The position numbers and the translations under genes are program-made. Shown piece by piece: positions 24,144 to 33,102 of a stretch of DNA of 38,716 bases. Every line of letters starts with the position of its first letter. The first letter of the stretch is position 1. Source of the DNA: an uncultured Clostridia bacterium. GTDB lineage: Bacteria > Bacillota > Clostridia > Christensenellales > Aristaeellaceae. The stretch is taken from positions 1 through 38,716 of the forward strand of contig CAMNEH010000014.1 in the NCBI GenBank assembly GCA_946536315.1, written 5' to 3'. Under the pieces are notes generated by a model. The model was not told where the DNA came from. It worked only from the letters and a program-made list of their open reading frames with translations, and did no database searches.

Positions 24144-25058
24144 ATGAGCCAGAAAACCATCTCAAACCCGAAAAACAGGATCCGCATCGGAAACGTCGCC
24201 TTTGATATCACGCTGATTGCCCTGCTGCTCCTGTTCTGTGTGATCATCCTGTATCCCTTCCTCCATGTCATCGCTGTTTCGCTGTCGTCCAGCCGGATGA
24301 TCACCCGCGGCGCGGTCGGCATCCTGCCGGTGGAGCTGAACGTCAAGGGCTATGAAATCGTATTCACCAAGGCGACGATTTATACCGCCTACCTGTGGAC
24401 CATCTGGTACGCCCTCCTGTTCACGCTGCTGAACGTATCCCTGACATCCTGCCTGGGCTACGCGCTCTCCGTGCAGGAGTTCAAGCTCAAGGGCCCCATC
24501 AGCGTGATCATGCTGATCACCATGTTTTTCAGCGGCGGCACGATCCCGTCTTACCTGAACATCCGCAACCTGGGCCTGATGAATACCACCTGGGCGCTCG
24601 TGCTGCCCGGCTGTGTTTCCGCGTGGAACGTATTCATGTACCGTTCCTTCTTCAGAGGCATCTCCCATGAGATCCGCGAGGCGGCGCTGATCGACGGCGC
24701 GGGTGAGCTGAGGATCCTGGTCAGCGTCATCCTGCCGCTGTCCAAGGCGCTGATCGCCTCCTTCTCGCTGTTCGCCATCGTGGGCATGTGGAACAGTTAT
24801 TTCAGCGCGCTGTTGTACATCAAGGACGCGTCCCGCCATCCGATCCAGATGATCCTGCGCTCCATCGTCTTCACCTCGAACTCCATGGGCTCGTCCTTCG
24901 GCGGCGACGCCAACATCATGCTCACCAACGGCACCGTCAACCCCAAGAACGTACAGTACGCCTGCCTGGTGGCGACGATCGCGCCCCTGCTGCTGATCTA
25001 TCCGTTCATCCAGAAGTATTTCGAGCAGGGCATGCAGGTCGGCGCCGTGAAGGGCTAA
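24144..25058 (+). CDS. ABC sugar transporter permease, LplC/YtcP type
   Basis: The protein has 304 aa and six predicted helices, with EAA loop EAALIDGAGELRILVSVILP. It is the usual partner of the LplB-type permease, forming the transmembrane channel. A strong AGGAGG sits in the 12-base gap after the first permease gene. The C-terminal end FIQKYFEQGMQVGAVKG is typical for this family. It is followed by a 63-base gap with a small hairpin before the binding-protein gene. Confidence 0.92.
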   Translation: MSQKTISNPKNRIRIGNVAFDITLIALLLLFCVIILYPFLHVIAVSLSSSRMITRGAVGILPVELNVKGYEIVFTKATIYTAYLWTIWYALLFTLLNVSLTSCLGYALSVQEFKLKGPISVIMLITMFFSGGTIPSYLNIRNLGLMNTTWALVLPGCVSAWNVFMYRSFFRGISHEIREAALIDGAGELRILVSVILPLSKALIASFSLFAIVGMWNSYFSALLYIKDASRHPIQMILRSIVFTSNSMGSSFGGDANIMLTNGTVNPKNVQYACLVATIAPLLLIYPFIQKYFEQGMQVGAVKG

Positions 25059-25074
25059 TCAACCACGGATTTTT

Positions 25075-25091
25075 CCGCGGCCTGTCCGCGG
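25075..25091 (+). repeat. Small hairpin ahead of the binding-protein gene
   Basis: CCGCGG (25075-25080) pairs with CCGCGG (25086-25091) over a 5-base loop. No T-tract follows. It may mark a processing or stability boundary between permease and binding-protein mRNA. Confidence 0.4.
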
Positions 25092-25121
25092 TGAAATTAA
25101 ATCATCAAAGGAGGAATCCCC

Positions 25122-26810
25122 ATGAAAAAGACCCTCGCGCTGATCCTCGCGCTGGCCCTGGCACTGGGCTGCATGGCCTTCGCTTCCGCCGAAGGCACCA
25201 TGAACCGCGACGGACTCACCTTCCCCGAGCTGCCCAACAACACGCTCAAGCTGACCGTGACCACGGCCAACTGGGGCACCGACCAGCTCCCGACCAAGAT
25301 GCAGAAGCTCTGGCAGGAAAAGATGGAAGAATACCTGGGCTGCAAGCTGGACATTACCTGGCAGATCGCGCCCTGGAACGACTTCCGCAACAACGAATCC
25401 GTGAACCTCGCCGCCGGCGACCTGTCCGACATCAACACCTATTCCCAGGGCTCCCTGGTGAACGGCTACGGCAAGGATGAAGACGGCGATTCCACCGTGC
25501 TGGACATCATGGATTACAAGGATTACCTGGTGTACTATCCTGAGTTCGTCAACGGCCACGTGGGCGGCTGGGAAGGCGTCACCAACGCCGACGGCACCTC
25601 CTACGTGTTCTGGGACGGCTATGACAACGACCTGAACCTGGCCGGCGGTCAGTCCTTCTCCGCTTACGCCTACCGCTTCGACGTGCTCAAGAAGTACGAC
25701 CTGAAGCCCGCCACCACCTGGGAAGAGTTCAAGGCCCTGTGCGCGGTCCTGAAGGAAAAGATCGACGCCGGTGAGATCGAAAACGCGAAGTACGTCATGT
25801 CCAACGGCGCGTCCTGGATGGCCTTCTTCCGCGGCTTCGTCGGCACCTTCCACACCTGGGACACCACCTACTGGAACGGCACCGAATGGGCTTTCGGCCC
25901 CATCGAAGACAACTTCCGCACCATGCTGAAGGAAATGCATGAGCTCTACGCGGCTGGCTACATCGATCCCGAATACGCCACCGACGAATCCGTGGACGCC
26001 AAGGCGACCAACGGCAACGTCCTGATCGTGCCCACCCTCTGGGCCGGCTCTGTGCAGTCCTGGAACCAGGCGAAGGGCCTTGACGATATGGAATGGGGCC
26101 TGGCCTACCTGCCCTCCTCCGAATTCGGAACCGCCTGGAAGTGGGGCTCCAAGCTGAGCGGCAAGAACCTCGGCACCACCCTGACCATGGGCATCATCAT
26201 CGACGCTGAGACCGAGTATCCGGAATATGTCGTCCGCCTGATCGACTATCAGTATTCCGAAGACATCTACAAGATGCTCAACTGGGGCGTCGAAGGCGAA
26301 GACTTCGTGACCCTCGAGGACGGCACCCGCACCTATGTGGATGAGATCCTGAACGCTGAAAACCCCGGCCAGGCGCTCGCTGACCGCGGCATCATGGCTT
26401 CCGCCAGCGCCCGCACCGGCATCCCCTTCGTTCCGCAGATCTTCTCCACCATCCTGCAGTACTCCAGCACCGAACCCTGGTGGTCCCCGGAAAAGGGCTA
26501 CTATGAAGGCAAGTACTGGATCGACACCGCTGTGAACGGCGGCCCGGATTCCGTGTCTCCCTATGACCGCGCTCCGCTGACCAGCCTGAACGACGAAGAA
26601 AGCAAGCTGAAGTCCACCCTGACCTCCGCCTGCGAGAAGTATTCCAAGGTCGGCGCGAACCAGTTCATCACCGGTGAGCTGGACATCAACGATGACGCCG
26701 CGTGGGCTGCCTACGTGGCGGGCGTGAAGAGCCAGACCGAGGACTTCGACGGCTTCTTCAAGACCATCAACGAGAAGACCAACCTCGCTTCGCTGGAATA
26801 CTACAAGTAA
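25122..26810 (+). CDS. Extracellular solute-binding protein, LplA/YtcQ type
   Basis: The protein has 562 aa and begins with a clear signal peptide (MKKTLALILALALAL, then cleavage probably after FASA near residue 23). The mature part shows features of large oligosaccharide-binding proteins: a beginning with LPNNTLKLTVTTANW, and calcium-site-like acidic loops such as KDEDGDS. It captures the oligosaccharide for the two permeases. AAAGGAGG lies 8 bases before ATG. Codon use is far more biased (AAC, AAG, GAC, ACC and ATC almost exclusively) than in the glycosidases, a sign of high expression. A Cys follows Gly in the signal region (ALGC), but the context is not a proper lipobox. Confidence 0.92.
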   Translation: MKKTLALILALALALGCMAFASAEGTMNRDGLTFPELPNNTLKLTVTTANWGTDQLPTKMQKLWQEKMEEYLGCKLDITWQIAPWNDFRNNESVNLAAGDLSDINTYSQGSLVNGYGKDEDGDSTVLDIMDYKDYLVYYPEFVNGHVGGWEGVTNADGTSYVFWDGYDNDLNLAGGQSFSAYAYRFDVLKKYDLKPATTWEEFKALCAVLKEKIDAGEIENAKYVMSNGASWMAFFRGFVGTFHTWDTTYWNGTEWAFGPIEDNFRTMLKEMHELYAAGYIDPEYATDESVDAKATNGNVLIVPTLWAGSVQSWNQAKGLDDMEWGLAYLPSSEFGTAWKWGSKLSGKNLGTTLTMGIIIDAETEYPEYVVRLIDYQYSEDIYKMLNWGVEGEDFVTLEDGTRTYVDEILNAENPGQALADRGIMASASARTGIPFVPQIFSTILQYSSTEPWWSPEKGYYEGKYWIDTAVNGGPDSVSPYDRAPLTSLNDEESKLKSTLTSACEKYSKVGANQFITGELDINDDAAWAAYVAGVKSQTEDFDGFFKTINEKTNLASLEYYK

Positions 26811-26825
26811 TTCGGCCCAATCCCC

Positions 26826-26858
26826 GGGCCGGGAGGACATCCCTCCCGGCCCATTTTC
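26826..26858 (+). terminator. Hairpin after the binding-protein gene, likely leaky terminator
   Basis: A perfect 11-bp stem, GGGCCGGGAGG (26826-26836) with CCTCCCGGCCC (26842-26852), loop of 5, is followed by ATTTTC. The short T-run suggests partial termination, allowing lower expression of the enzymes that follow. Confidence 0.65.
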
Positions 26859-26913
26859 AAAGGAAACGCCTCTACGGCGCTTTCTCAACCATGAACATCA
26901 AAGGAACCTGAGC

Positions 26914-28311
26914 ATGTTTTACGGCGTTGAAATCACGACCCCGATCCAGGACTGGCAGGTGCTGCAGCGCCACGGGAGCAAGGCCAGGCTGACCATCGGC
27001 GGACGCTGGCAGCTCGAAAGCGGCGCGATCCGCGCCGGGGTATCCTCCGTCACGCCTGTGCTGCGGCTGGTGAATGAGCTGGACCAGAGCTGGATCTTTC
27101 CATGGACGCCCTGTACGTATCAGACGGGCGGCGACCAGCTGACCGGTCCCGAGGTCAAGGGCGAATGGCGTATGGAGGTCGAGCTGCCTGAGGGCGGTCC
27201 CTACCGTATCGAAACCTCGCTGGACGCGGTATCCAGGGCGAGCGGTGAGCATTGGATGTTCCGTGGGGATATCCGCGTTCATATCGGGGTCGGGGACGTG
27301 TTCTGTATGGCCGGGCAGTCGAACGCGGCCGGCTACGCCAAGGGCTGGGCGTACGATCCGCCGGATCCGCGGGTGCGCCTGAAGCGCAACCGCGGCAGCT
27401 GGGACATGGCCGCCCACCCGATGAACGACGCCACGGACGCGGCGGACTGCCTGAACGCGCCGATGAGCGTCACAGGCACGTCGCCCTTTTTATCCTTCGG
27501 ACGGCGTTACGCCGACCTGGCCGGCGTGCCCGTCGGACTGATCCAGGCCGCCCAGGGCGGATCTCCTATCAGCCGATGGGACGAAAGCCGCGACGGCGAC
27601 CTGTACCGCAACATGATCGAGAAGCTTGGCCCGGGCGCGGATGTCCGTGCGATCCTGTGGTACCAGGGCTGCGCGGACGCCGATCAGGACAACGCGGCAA
27701 GGTATGCCGACAGCTTCTCCCGCCTGGTCCACGCCACCCGCAGGGACGCGGGCTGGACAGTGCCGTTTTTTACCATGCAGCTGAACCGGTACGAGACACA
27801 GCCCGACGCCGCGGCGTGGGGCGCGATCAAGGAGATCCAGCGCCAGGCGGCGCTGACGATCGACCGGGTCTGGATCCTGCCGACCGCCGGGCTTCCTCAG
27901 TCGGACGAGATCCACAATTCCGCCGCGGGCAACGTGCGGCTGGGCGAGCTGCTGGCGCGCCAGGTCCACGGCGCGCTGAATAACGGCCCCCAGTTTGAAG
28001 CGCCCATGCTGCAGCAAACCGAAGCCATCCCGGGCGGCATCCGTCTGACCTTCGCGCACGCGGGACAGCTGGTCCGGCTGCGCGCGCAGCACGATGCCGC
28101 GGATTTTGAGATTGCCGACGAGAACGGTCCTCTCACGGTGCGGGATATTTCAGTGAACGGGCCTCAGCTGACGCTGACCCTGGACCGGCCGGCCGGCGCA
28201 GGAACGTATGTATCCTATGGCGGCCATCCTCATGGCCCCGAAGGCCTCATCATCGACCAACAGACCTGTTTGCCCCTGATATCATTTGATCACGTGGAGG
28301 TTGTGCTATGA
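26914..28311 (+). CDS. SGNH-type carbohydrate esterase, sialate O-acetylesterase-like
   Basis: The protein has 465 aa. After a beta-rich N-terminal part (1-120) comes the SGNH core: nucleophile motif FCMAGQSNAAG (Ser136), ILWYQGCAD (249-255) and the catalytic Asp-His in SDEIHNSAAGN (Asp331, His334). This is the SASA group, whose members remove O-acetyl groups from sugars, including sialic acids and plant glycans. It has no signal peptide, so it deacetylates imported oligosaccharides. It is the first enzyme after the transporter. Its TGA overlaps the ATG of the fucosidase gene. O-acetylation is common in pectic side chains, which suits the context, but the sugar is unproven. Confidence 0.83.
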   Translation: MFYGVEITTPIQDWQVLQRHGSKARLTIGGRWQLESGAIRAGVSSVTPVLRLVNELDQSWIFPWTPCTYQTGGDQLTGPEVKGEWRMEVELPEGGPYRIETSLDAVSRASGEHWMFRGDIRVHIGVGDVFCMAGQSNAAGYAKGWAYDPPDPRVRLKRNRGSWDMAAHPMNDATDAADCLNAPMSVTGTSPFLSFGRRYADLAGVPVGLIQAAQGGSPISRWDESRDGDLYRNMIEKLGPGADVRAILWYQGCADADQDNAARYADSFSRLVHATRRDAGWTVPFFTMQLNRYETQPDAAAWGAIKEIQRQAALTIDRVWILPTAGLPQSDEIHNSAAGNVRLGELLARQVHGALNNGPQFEAPMLQQTEAIPGGIRLTFAHAGQLVRLRAQHDAADFEIADENGPLTVRDISVNGPQLTLTLDRPAGAGTYVSYGGHPHGPEGLIIDQQTCLPLISFDHVEVVL

Positions 28312-29735
28312 ACTGGACGATGGATTGGAGTCCCCTGCGTCACGACGCGCCGCAGTGGATGCGGGACGGCAAGTTCGGCCTGTTTTTCCACTGGGGCGTA
28401 TACAGCGTGCCCGCCTGCGAAAACGAGTGGTACTCCAGAAACATGTATCTGAAGGGCTGCAAGCAGAACCTGGAGCACGAGCGCAGGTTCGGCAAGCTGA
28501 GCGAATTCGGCTACAAGGACTTCATTCCGATGTTCAGGGCGGAGCATTTCGACCCCGACGCCTGGGCTGACCTAGTCAAGCTCAGCGGCGCCCGATACGC
28601 GGGACCGGTCACGGAGCATGCCGACAACTATTCGCTCTGGGACAGCAAGGTCAATCCCATCAACTCCGTCAAAACGGGGCCCCACCGGGATGTGGCCGGC
28701 GAGTGCGCCGCCGCCTTCCGTCGTCAGGGCATCAAATATCTCGCCACCTTCCATCATCAGTGGCTCTGGGGTTGGTTTATGTCCACGGACAACGAAGCGG
28801 ACGTTTACGACCCCGCCAATGAGATCTACTACGGCCCCGCCCTTCCGCTGGAAACCAACCGGTATATCCCCTACCGTCTGCCGGATCAAAAGTTCTGCGA
28901 CACCTGGCTGGAAAAGATCCGGGAGGTGTGCGAGCAGTACCGGCCCGATGTGCTGTACTTTGACGGGCGGGTGCTGATCCTGCCGGAGAAATATCGCTAT
29001 GCCGCCGCCAAGTGCTATTACGACGCCGTGCCGCAGGGCATCATCACCTACAAGCAGGAGGACTTTCCCAAGGGCCTGGGCGTATTCGATGTGGAATGCG
29101 GGCGTTTTGCCGATCAGCAGCCGTTTTTCTGGCAGACGGATGACCGGCTGGAGGACAGGATCACCTGGTGCATCGTACAGGAGCCCAAGTATAAGCCGGC
29201 CGGGCGGATCATTCAGCAGATCGCTGATGTGACCGCCAAAAACGGCTGCCTGGTGCTGAACGTGGGTCCGCAGGAGGACGGCACCTTCCATCCCGACGCC
29301 GTGCGCGAGCTGACCCGCATCGGCGAATGGCTGAGCGTGAACGGGGAAGCGATCTACTCTACCCGCCCCTTCGCCGTCGCCGGGGAAGGCGTGACGGTCG
29401 GCGCGAACGAAGACTACAATGTGGAACGTGTCAAGCAGCAGATGAAGGACGGCCTCGCCATCGAGAGCGGCCAGTACCGGCTGACCGGCGACGACGTGCG
29501 CTATACGCAGACGGATGAGGCAGTGTACGTGATCGGGTTTGGTCATCCCCACGACAATACCCTGCGCCTGCGCGCCCTCCGCGAGGGCGGCGCGCTGGGC
29601 GAGGTCCGCTCCGTCCGGATGCTGGGCAGCGACAGCCCCATCGAATACGTCCGGGATGCGGAACAGATGACGATTCGTCTGCCCGAGCGGCGGCCCTTCG
29701 AGGAGGGCTTTGCCCTCCGTCTGGACAGGAAGTAA
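28308..29735 (+). CDS. GH29 alpha-L-fucosidase
   Basis: The protein has 475 aa. GH29 landmarks in order are KFGLFFHWGVYSVPA (22-36), EHADNYSLWDSKVNP (103-117), YLATFHHQW and the nucleophile motif VLYFDGR (Asp219), then KNGCLVLNVGPQEDG. The enzyme removes alpha-linked L-fucose with retention. There is no signal peptide. It starts by ATGA overlap with the esterase gene and is 6 bases from the GH2 gene. Together with the isomerase-like gene downstream it supports fucose, or a related 6-deoxysugar, as one product of this locus. Related GH29 subgroups can also act on alpha-L-galactose, which occurs in RG-II. Confidence 0.9.
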   Translation: MNWTMDWSPLRHDAPQWMRDGKFGLFFHWGVYSVPACENEWYSRNMYLKGCKQNLEHERRFGKLSEFGYKDFIPMFRAEHFDPDAWADLVKLSGARYAGPVTEHADNYSLWDSKVNPINSVKTGPHRDVAGECAAAFRRQGIKYLATFHHQWLWGWFMSTDNEADVYDPANEIYYGPALPLETNRYIPYRLPDQKFCDTWLEKIREVCEQYRPDVLYFDGRVLILPEKYRYAAAKCYYDAVPQGIITYKQEDFPKGLGVFDVECGRFADQQPFFWQTDDRLEDRITWCIVQEPKYKPAGRIIQQIADVTAKNGCLVLNVGPQEDGTFHPDAVRELTRIGEWLSVNGEAIYSTRPFAVAGEGVTVGANEDYNVERVKQQMKDGLAIESGQYRLTGDDVRYTQTDEAVYVIGFGHPHDNTLRLRALREGGALGEVRSVRMLGSDSPIEYVRDAEQMTIRLPERRPFEEGFALRLDRK

Positions 29736-29741
29736 GCCCCG

Positions 29742-32024
29742 ATGAAAAGCACGGATTTCTGCCGCGGCTGGACGTATCGCCTCTGGGGCGTGCCCGGAGA
29801 CACCCCCGTCACGCTGCCCCACGATGTCAGTCAGCACCTCCCCCGCCGGGCTGACAGCAAGTCCGGCAGCGCGGGCGGCTGGTTTCAGGGCGCCAACATC
29901 ATTTATGACCATGACCTGCAGGTGACGGAGGACATGCTCTCCGGCCGGATCATGCTCGCGTTTGAGGGCGTGTTCCCGAGCGCTGAGGTCTACCTGGACG
30001 ACGCGCTGCTCGTGCGGCAGCCTTACGGCTATCTGTCCTTCGTGGCCGACCTGACCGGCAGGCTGCGGACGGGCACTCAACACGTCCGCGTCAATGTGCA
30101 CGGCGACGCGCTGCCGAATTCCCGCTGGTATACCGGCACCGGCATCTGCCGTCCCGTGTGCCTGCTGACCGGGCCTCTGGCCGCGCTCGTGCCTGACGGG
30201 CTTCATGTACGGACACAGCAGAAAAGCCCGGACAACTGGTCGCTGCGGACAGACATACAGGTATATCCCGAGGCGGCGCAAGGCGGCTACAGAATTCGCC
30301 TGTGCCTGCTGGATAACGACAGCCTGCCACTGTGGGAAACGGAACGGAACGTGGACAGCGAGCGCCTGACCGTCACCGAAGCTGTACCCCGCGTGGAAGC
30401 CTGGTCGCCGGACACGCCGCGATTGTATACGCTGACCGCCGAGCTGATCCGGGATAGGGTCACGCTGGATGAAGCGGCGCTGCAGATCGGCTTCCGCGAA
30501 GTCCAGCTCGATCCTGACCGGGGGCTGACGCTCAACGGGCGTCCCATCAAGCTGCGCGGCGGCTGCGTGCATCACGACAACGGCCTGCTCGGCGCGGTCA
30601 GCTTGCCGGAGGCGGAATACCGCAAGGCGAAGCTGCTCAAGGACAGCGGCTTCAATGCCGTCCGATGCGCCCATAACCCGCCGGCCCCGGCATTCCTGGA
30701 CGCCTGCGACCGTCTGGGCTTGCTGGTGATGAACGAATTCACGGATGTATGGAACGTCGGCAAGAACCCCTACGACTACCATCTCTGGTTCCGGGAGCAC
30801 TGGCAGCAGGACCTGCGCGCGATGATTCAACGGGATTGGAACCATCCATCGGTCATCCTCTGGTCGATCGGCAACGAAATTCCGGAGCGCGACGGTTCCG
30901 GCGACGGATACGCCCTGTGCCGGCAGATGTGCGAAGCCGTCCGCGCCATGGACGAAACGCTGCTGGTGACCGCCGCGCTGAACAACATCGGGAAGCGGCG
31001 GCTGGACATGCTGGACGCCAACGTGCAGGCGGACGATCCGGACAGCATCGATTATTTCGGAGCGCTGAGCGAACGGTTCCTGGCCCCGCTTGACGTCGCC
31101 GGTTACAATTACCTGTCTCGCCGCTATGAGAAAGACCTGGCCGCCTGGCCACAGCGCTTTCTGTGCGGCACGGAAAGCGTCGCCCGGGAGGCGTCGGAAT
31201 GCTGGCGGCTGACGCTCGCGCAACCCCGCATCATCGGCGATTTTGCCTGGGCCGCCATCGATTATCTGGGCGAGGCCGGTATCGGCCATGTATGGCGACG
31301 GGCGGAGGACGGGCAGGGCTTTTTTGAACGCTGGCCCTGGCGTCAGGCCAACTGCGCCGATATGGACCTCTGCGGACGGATGAACCCGGCCGGCTATTAC
31401 CGGCGGGCCGTCTGGGGAACGCTGGAGCGGCCCTATATCGCCGTGCAGCATCCGGCCCATCATCGCGTCGACGGCGACGTATCCTACTGGGCCTGGCCGG
31501 AAAGGGATTCCGCCTGGGACTACCCGGGCTATGAAGGAAAGCCCGTCCTGGTGGAGGTGTACAGCGCCTCCCGGGAAATCACCCTTCGGCTCAACGGCCG
31601 GACGATCGACACAGCCCCCTGCAGGGATGGCATCGGCACTTTTGAGCTTCCCTACGCGCCCGGAATCCTGGAAGCATTCGATGAAAACGGCGCGTGCGCC
31701 TGCCTGCATACCCCGGGTGAAGCGGCCCGGCTGGCACTGCGCGCGGAAGGTGACGGCGCGCTGATCTTTGTGACGGCGGACATTGTAGACGCCGATGGCG
31801 TCCCCCGCGCGTTTGACCATCGGATGATCCGGTTCCGGGTAAGCGGCGGGACTCTGCTCGCCGCGGGCAGCGCCGATCCCGCCTCCGAGGAAGGCTTTCA
31901 GGACGGCGGCGCCCGCGCGTGGCGTGGCGCCGTGAGCGCCGTCATCCGCCGGGACGCCGGTCCGCTGCAGCTCACGGTATCCGCCAGCGGCCTCCCGGAC
32001 CTGATCTGGTCTGAAGCGACATAA
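29742..32024 (+). CDS. GH2 glycoside hydrolase (beta-galactosidase-like)
   Basis: The protein has 760 aa. An N-terminal sugar-binding jelly roll (VTLPHDV near 23-29, RWYTGTGICRPV near 128-139) and an Ig-like domain are followed by the TIM barrel with HHDNGLLGA, HNPPAPAFLD and WNHPSVILWSIGNEIP. The acid/base is Glu379 and the nucleophile Glu478 in FLCGTES. The C-terminal 200 residues look like the beta-sandwich domains of the long GH2 group. GH2 enzymes cleave beta-linked galactose, glucuronate, mannose or arabinopyranose; beta-galactosidase or beta-glucuronidase activity cannot be told apart here. No signal peptide is present. Confidence 0.88.
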   Translation: MKSTDFCRGWTYRLWGVPGDTPVTLPHDVSQHLPRRADSKSGSAGGWFQGANIIYDHDLQVTEDMLSGRIMLAFEGVFPSAEVYLDDALLVRQPYGYLSFVADLTGRLRTGTQHVRVNVHGDALPNSRWYTGTGICRPVCLLTGPLAALVPDGLHVRTQQKSPDNWSLRTDIQVYPEAAQGGYRIRLCLLDNDSLPLWETERNVDSERLTVTEAVPRVEAWSPDTPRLYTLTAELIRDRVTLDEAALQIGFREVQLDPDRGLTLNGRPIKLRGGCVHHDNGLLGAVSLPEAEYRKAKLLKDSGFNAVRCAHNPPAPAFLDACDRLGLLVMNEFTDVWNVGKNPYDYHLWFREHWQQDLRAMIQRDWNHPSVILWSIGNEIPERDGSGDGYALCRQMCEAVRAMDETLLVTAALNNIGKRRLDMLDANVQADDPDSIDYFGALSERFLAPLDVAGYNYLSRRYEKDLAAWPQRFLCGTESVAREASECWRLTLAQPRIIGDFAWAAIDYLGEAGIGHVWRRAEDGQGFFERWPWRQANCADMDLCGRMNPAGYYRRAVWGTLERPYIAVQHPAHHRVDGDVSYWAWPERDSAWDYPGYEGKPVLVEVYSASREITLRLNGRTIDTAPCRDGIGTFELPYAPGILEAFDENGACACLHTPGEAARLALRAEGDGALIFVTADIVDADGVPRAFDHRMIRFRVSGGTLLAAGSADPASEEGFQDGGARAWRGAVSAVIRRDAGPLQLTVSASGLPDLIWSEAT

Positions 32025-32076
32025 ACCATACCTGCCACGAAACACCATGAGACCTCCAGAAAAAGGGGAATGACCG

Positions 32077-33090
32077 ATGAAATATACGCTGCGGGACATT
32101 GCGAAACGCGCCAATGTCTCCCCCGCTACCGTCAGCAACGCGCTCAACGGACGCCCCGGCGTCAGCAAGTCCGTTCAGGAAACCATCATCGCCCTCGCCC
32201 ATGAAATGGGATACCAGCCGAGCCGGGAAAGCAACAGGGCCAGCCGCCACGTCCGCCTGATCATTTTCCGTTCCCACGGCATGGTGGTCATGGATACGCC
32301 GTTCTTTTCGGAGCTGATCGAAAGCATTCAGCTGGAATGCCACCGCATGGACCTCGAATTGTTCATCAGCCACATCAGCTCAAAGCTGGACAGCGATTAT
32401 CTGGACCAGATCAATGCGTTCCGTTCAGAGGAATGCGCCGGCATCATCCTGCTCGGCACGGAAATGAACGAAACAGAGCTGAAGCTGTACCGGAATTTCA
32501 GGTCCCCCATGGTCGTGCTGGACAACCTGTTCCGGATGGAGAATATCCATTCTGTGGTGATGAACAACTGGCAAGCCGGCTTTCTGGCCGCCGAAGCCCT
32601 GTTCGACGCCGGCCATCGCGACATTCAGCACATCACCAGCAGCATCAGCTTCAATAACATGACCGACCGCCAGCTGGGCCTGACGGCGGGGCTGGCCAGA
32701 CACGGCCTCCAGCTGGAGGACAGCATGATCTGGCCGGTCCAGCCGACCATGAACGGCGCCTACGAAGACATGAAGGCGCTGCTCCGCGCGGGGAAACCGC
32801 TGCCTGATGCCTTCTTCGCCGCCAACGACATCATGGCCATCGGCTGCATGCGGGCGATCCGGGAGGCGGGCTATCAGGTGCCCGACGACGTATCCATCAT
32901 CGGCATGGACGATACCGCCATCTGCCTGGCCTGCACGCCCCAGCTCAGCACTGTCCACGTATTCCGTCAGGAGCTCGGACGCACCGTCGTACGCACCCTG
33001 CTGACCCTGCCGCAGCAGCCGATGCCCTGCTGCATCAAAACCCAGGTCGGCGTCGAACTGGTGATGCGGGATTCCGTCAAATCAAAATAA
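32077..33090 (+). CDS. LacI-family transcription regulator
   Basis: The protein has 337 aa. The helix-turn-helix lies at residues 4-30 (LRDIAKRANVSPATVSNAL, then NGRPGVS), followed by the hinge helix and a sugar-binding PBP1-like domain (about 60-337) with FAANDIMAIGC and VSIIGMDDT, which are standard for the family. It very likely controls this locus in answer to a sugar released by the enzymes. Candidate operators with a central CG lie in the divergent region at 23099-23133. The gene sits between GH2 and GH42, so its product would be co-expressed with what it controls. AAAAGGGGAATG precedes the start. Confidence 0.93.
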   Translation: MKYTLRDIAKRANVSPATVSNALNGRPGVSKSVQETIIALAHEMGYQPSRESNRASRHVRLIIFRSHGMVVMDTPFFSELIESIQLECHRMDLELFISHISSKLDSDYLDQINAFRSEECAGIILLGTEMNETELKLYRNFRSPMVVLDNLFRMENIHSVVMNNWQAGFLAAEALFDAGHRDIQHITSSISFNNMTDRQLGLTAGLARHGLQLEDSMIWPVQPTMNGAYEDMKALLRAGKPLPDAFFAANDIMAIGCMRAIREAGYQVPDDVSIIGMDDTAICLACTPQLSTVHVFRQELGRTVVRTLLTLPQQPMPCCIKTQVGVELVMRDSVKSK

Positions 33091-33102
33091 AGGGGAATGA
33101 TA

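Noticed and set aside
25059-26888. A 609-codon open frame on the minus strand
   Set aside because: It mirrors the binding-protein gene, whose extreme codon bias removes stops from the opposite strand. No domain is seen.
28572-32168. A 1198-codon open frame on the minus strand
   Set aside because: It lies opposite the GH29, GH2 and LacI genes, all with clear family motifs. Long antisense frames are expected in GC-rich coding DNA, and its translation shows no recognisable domain.
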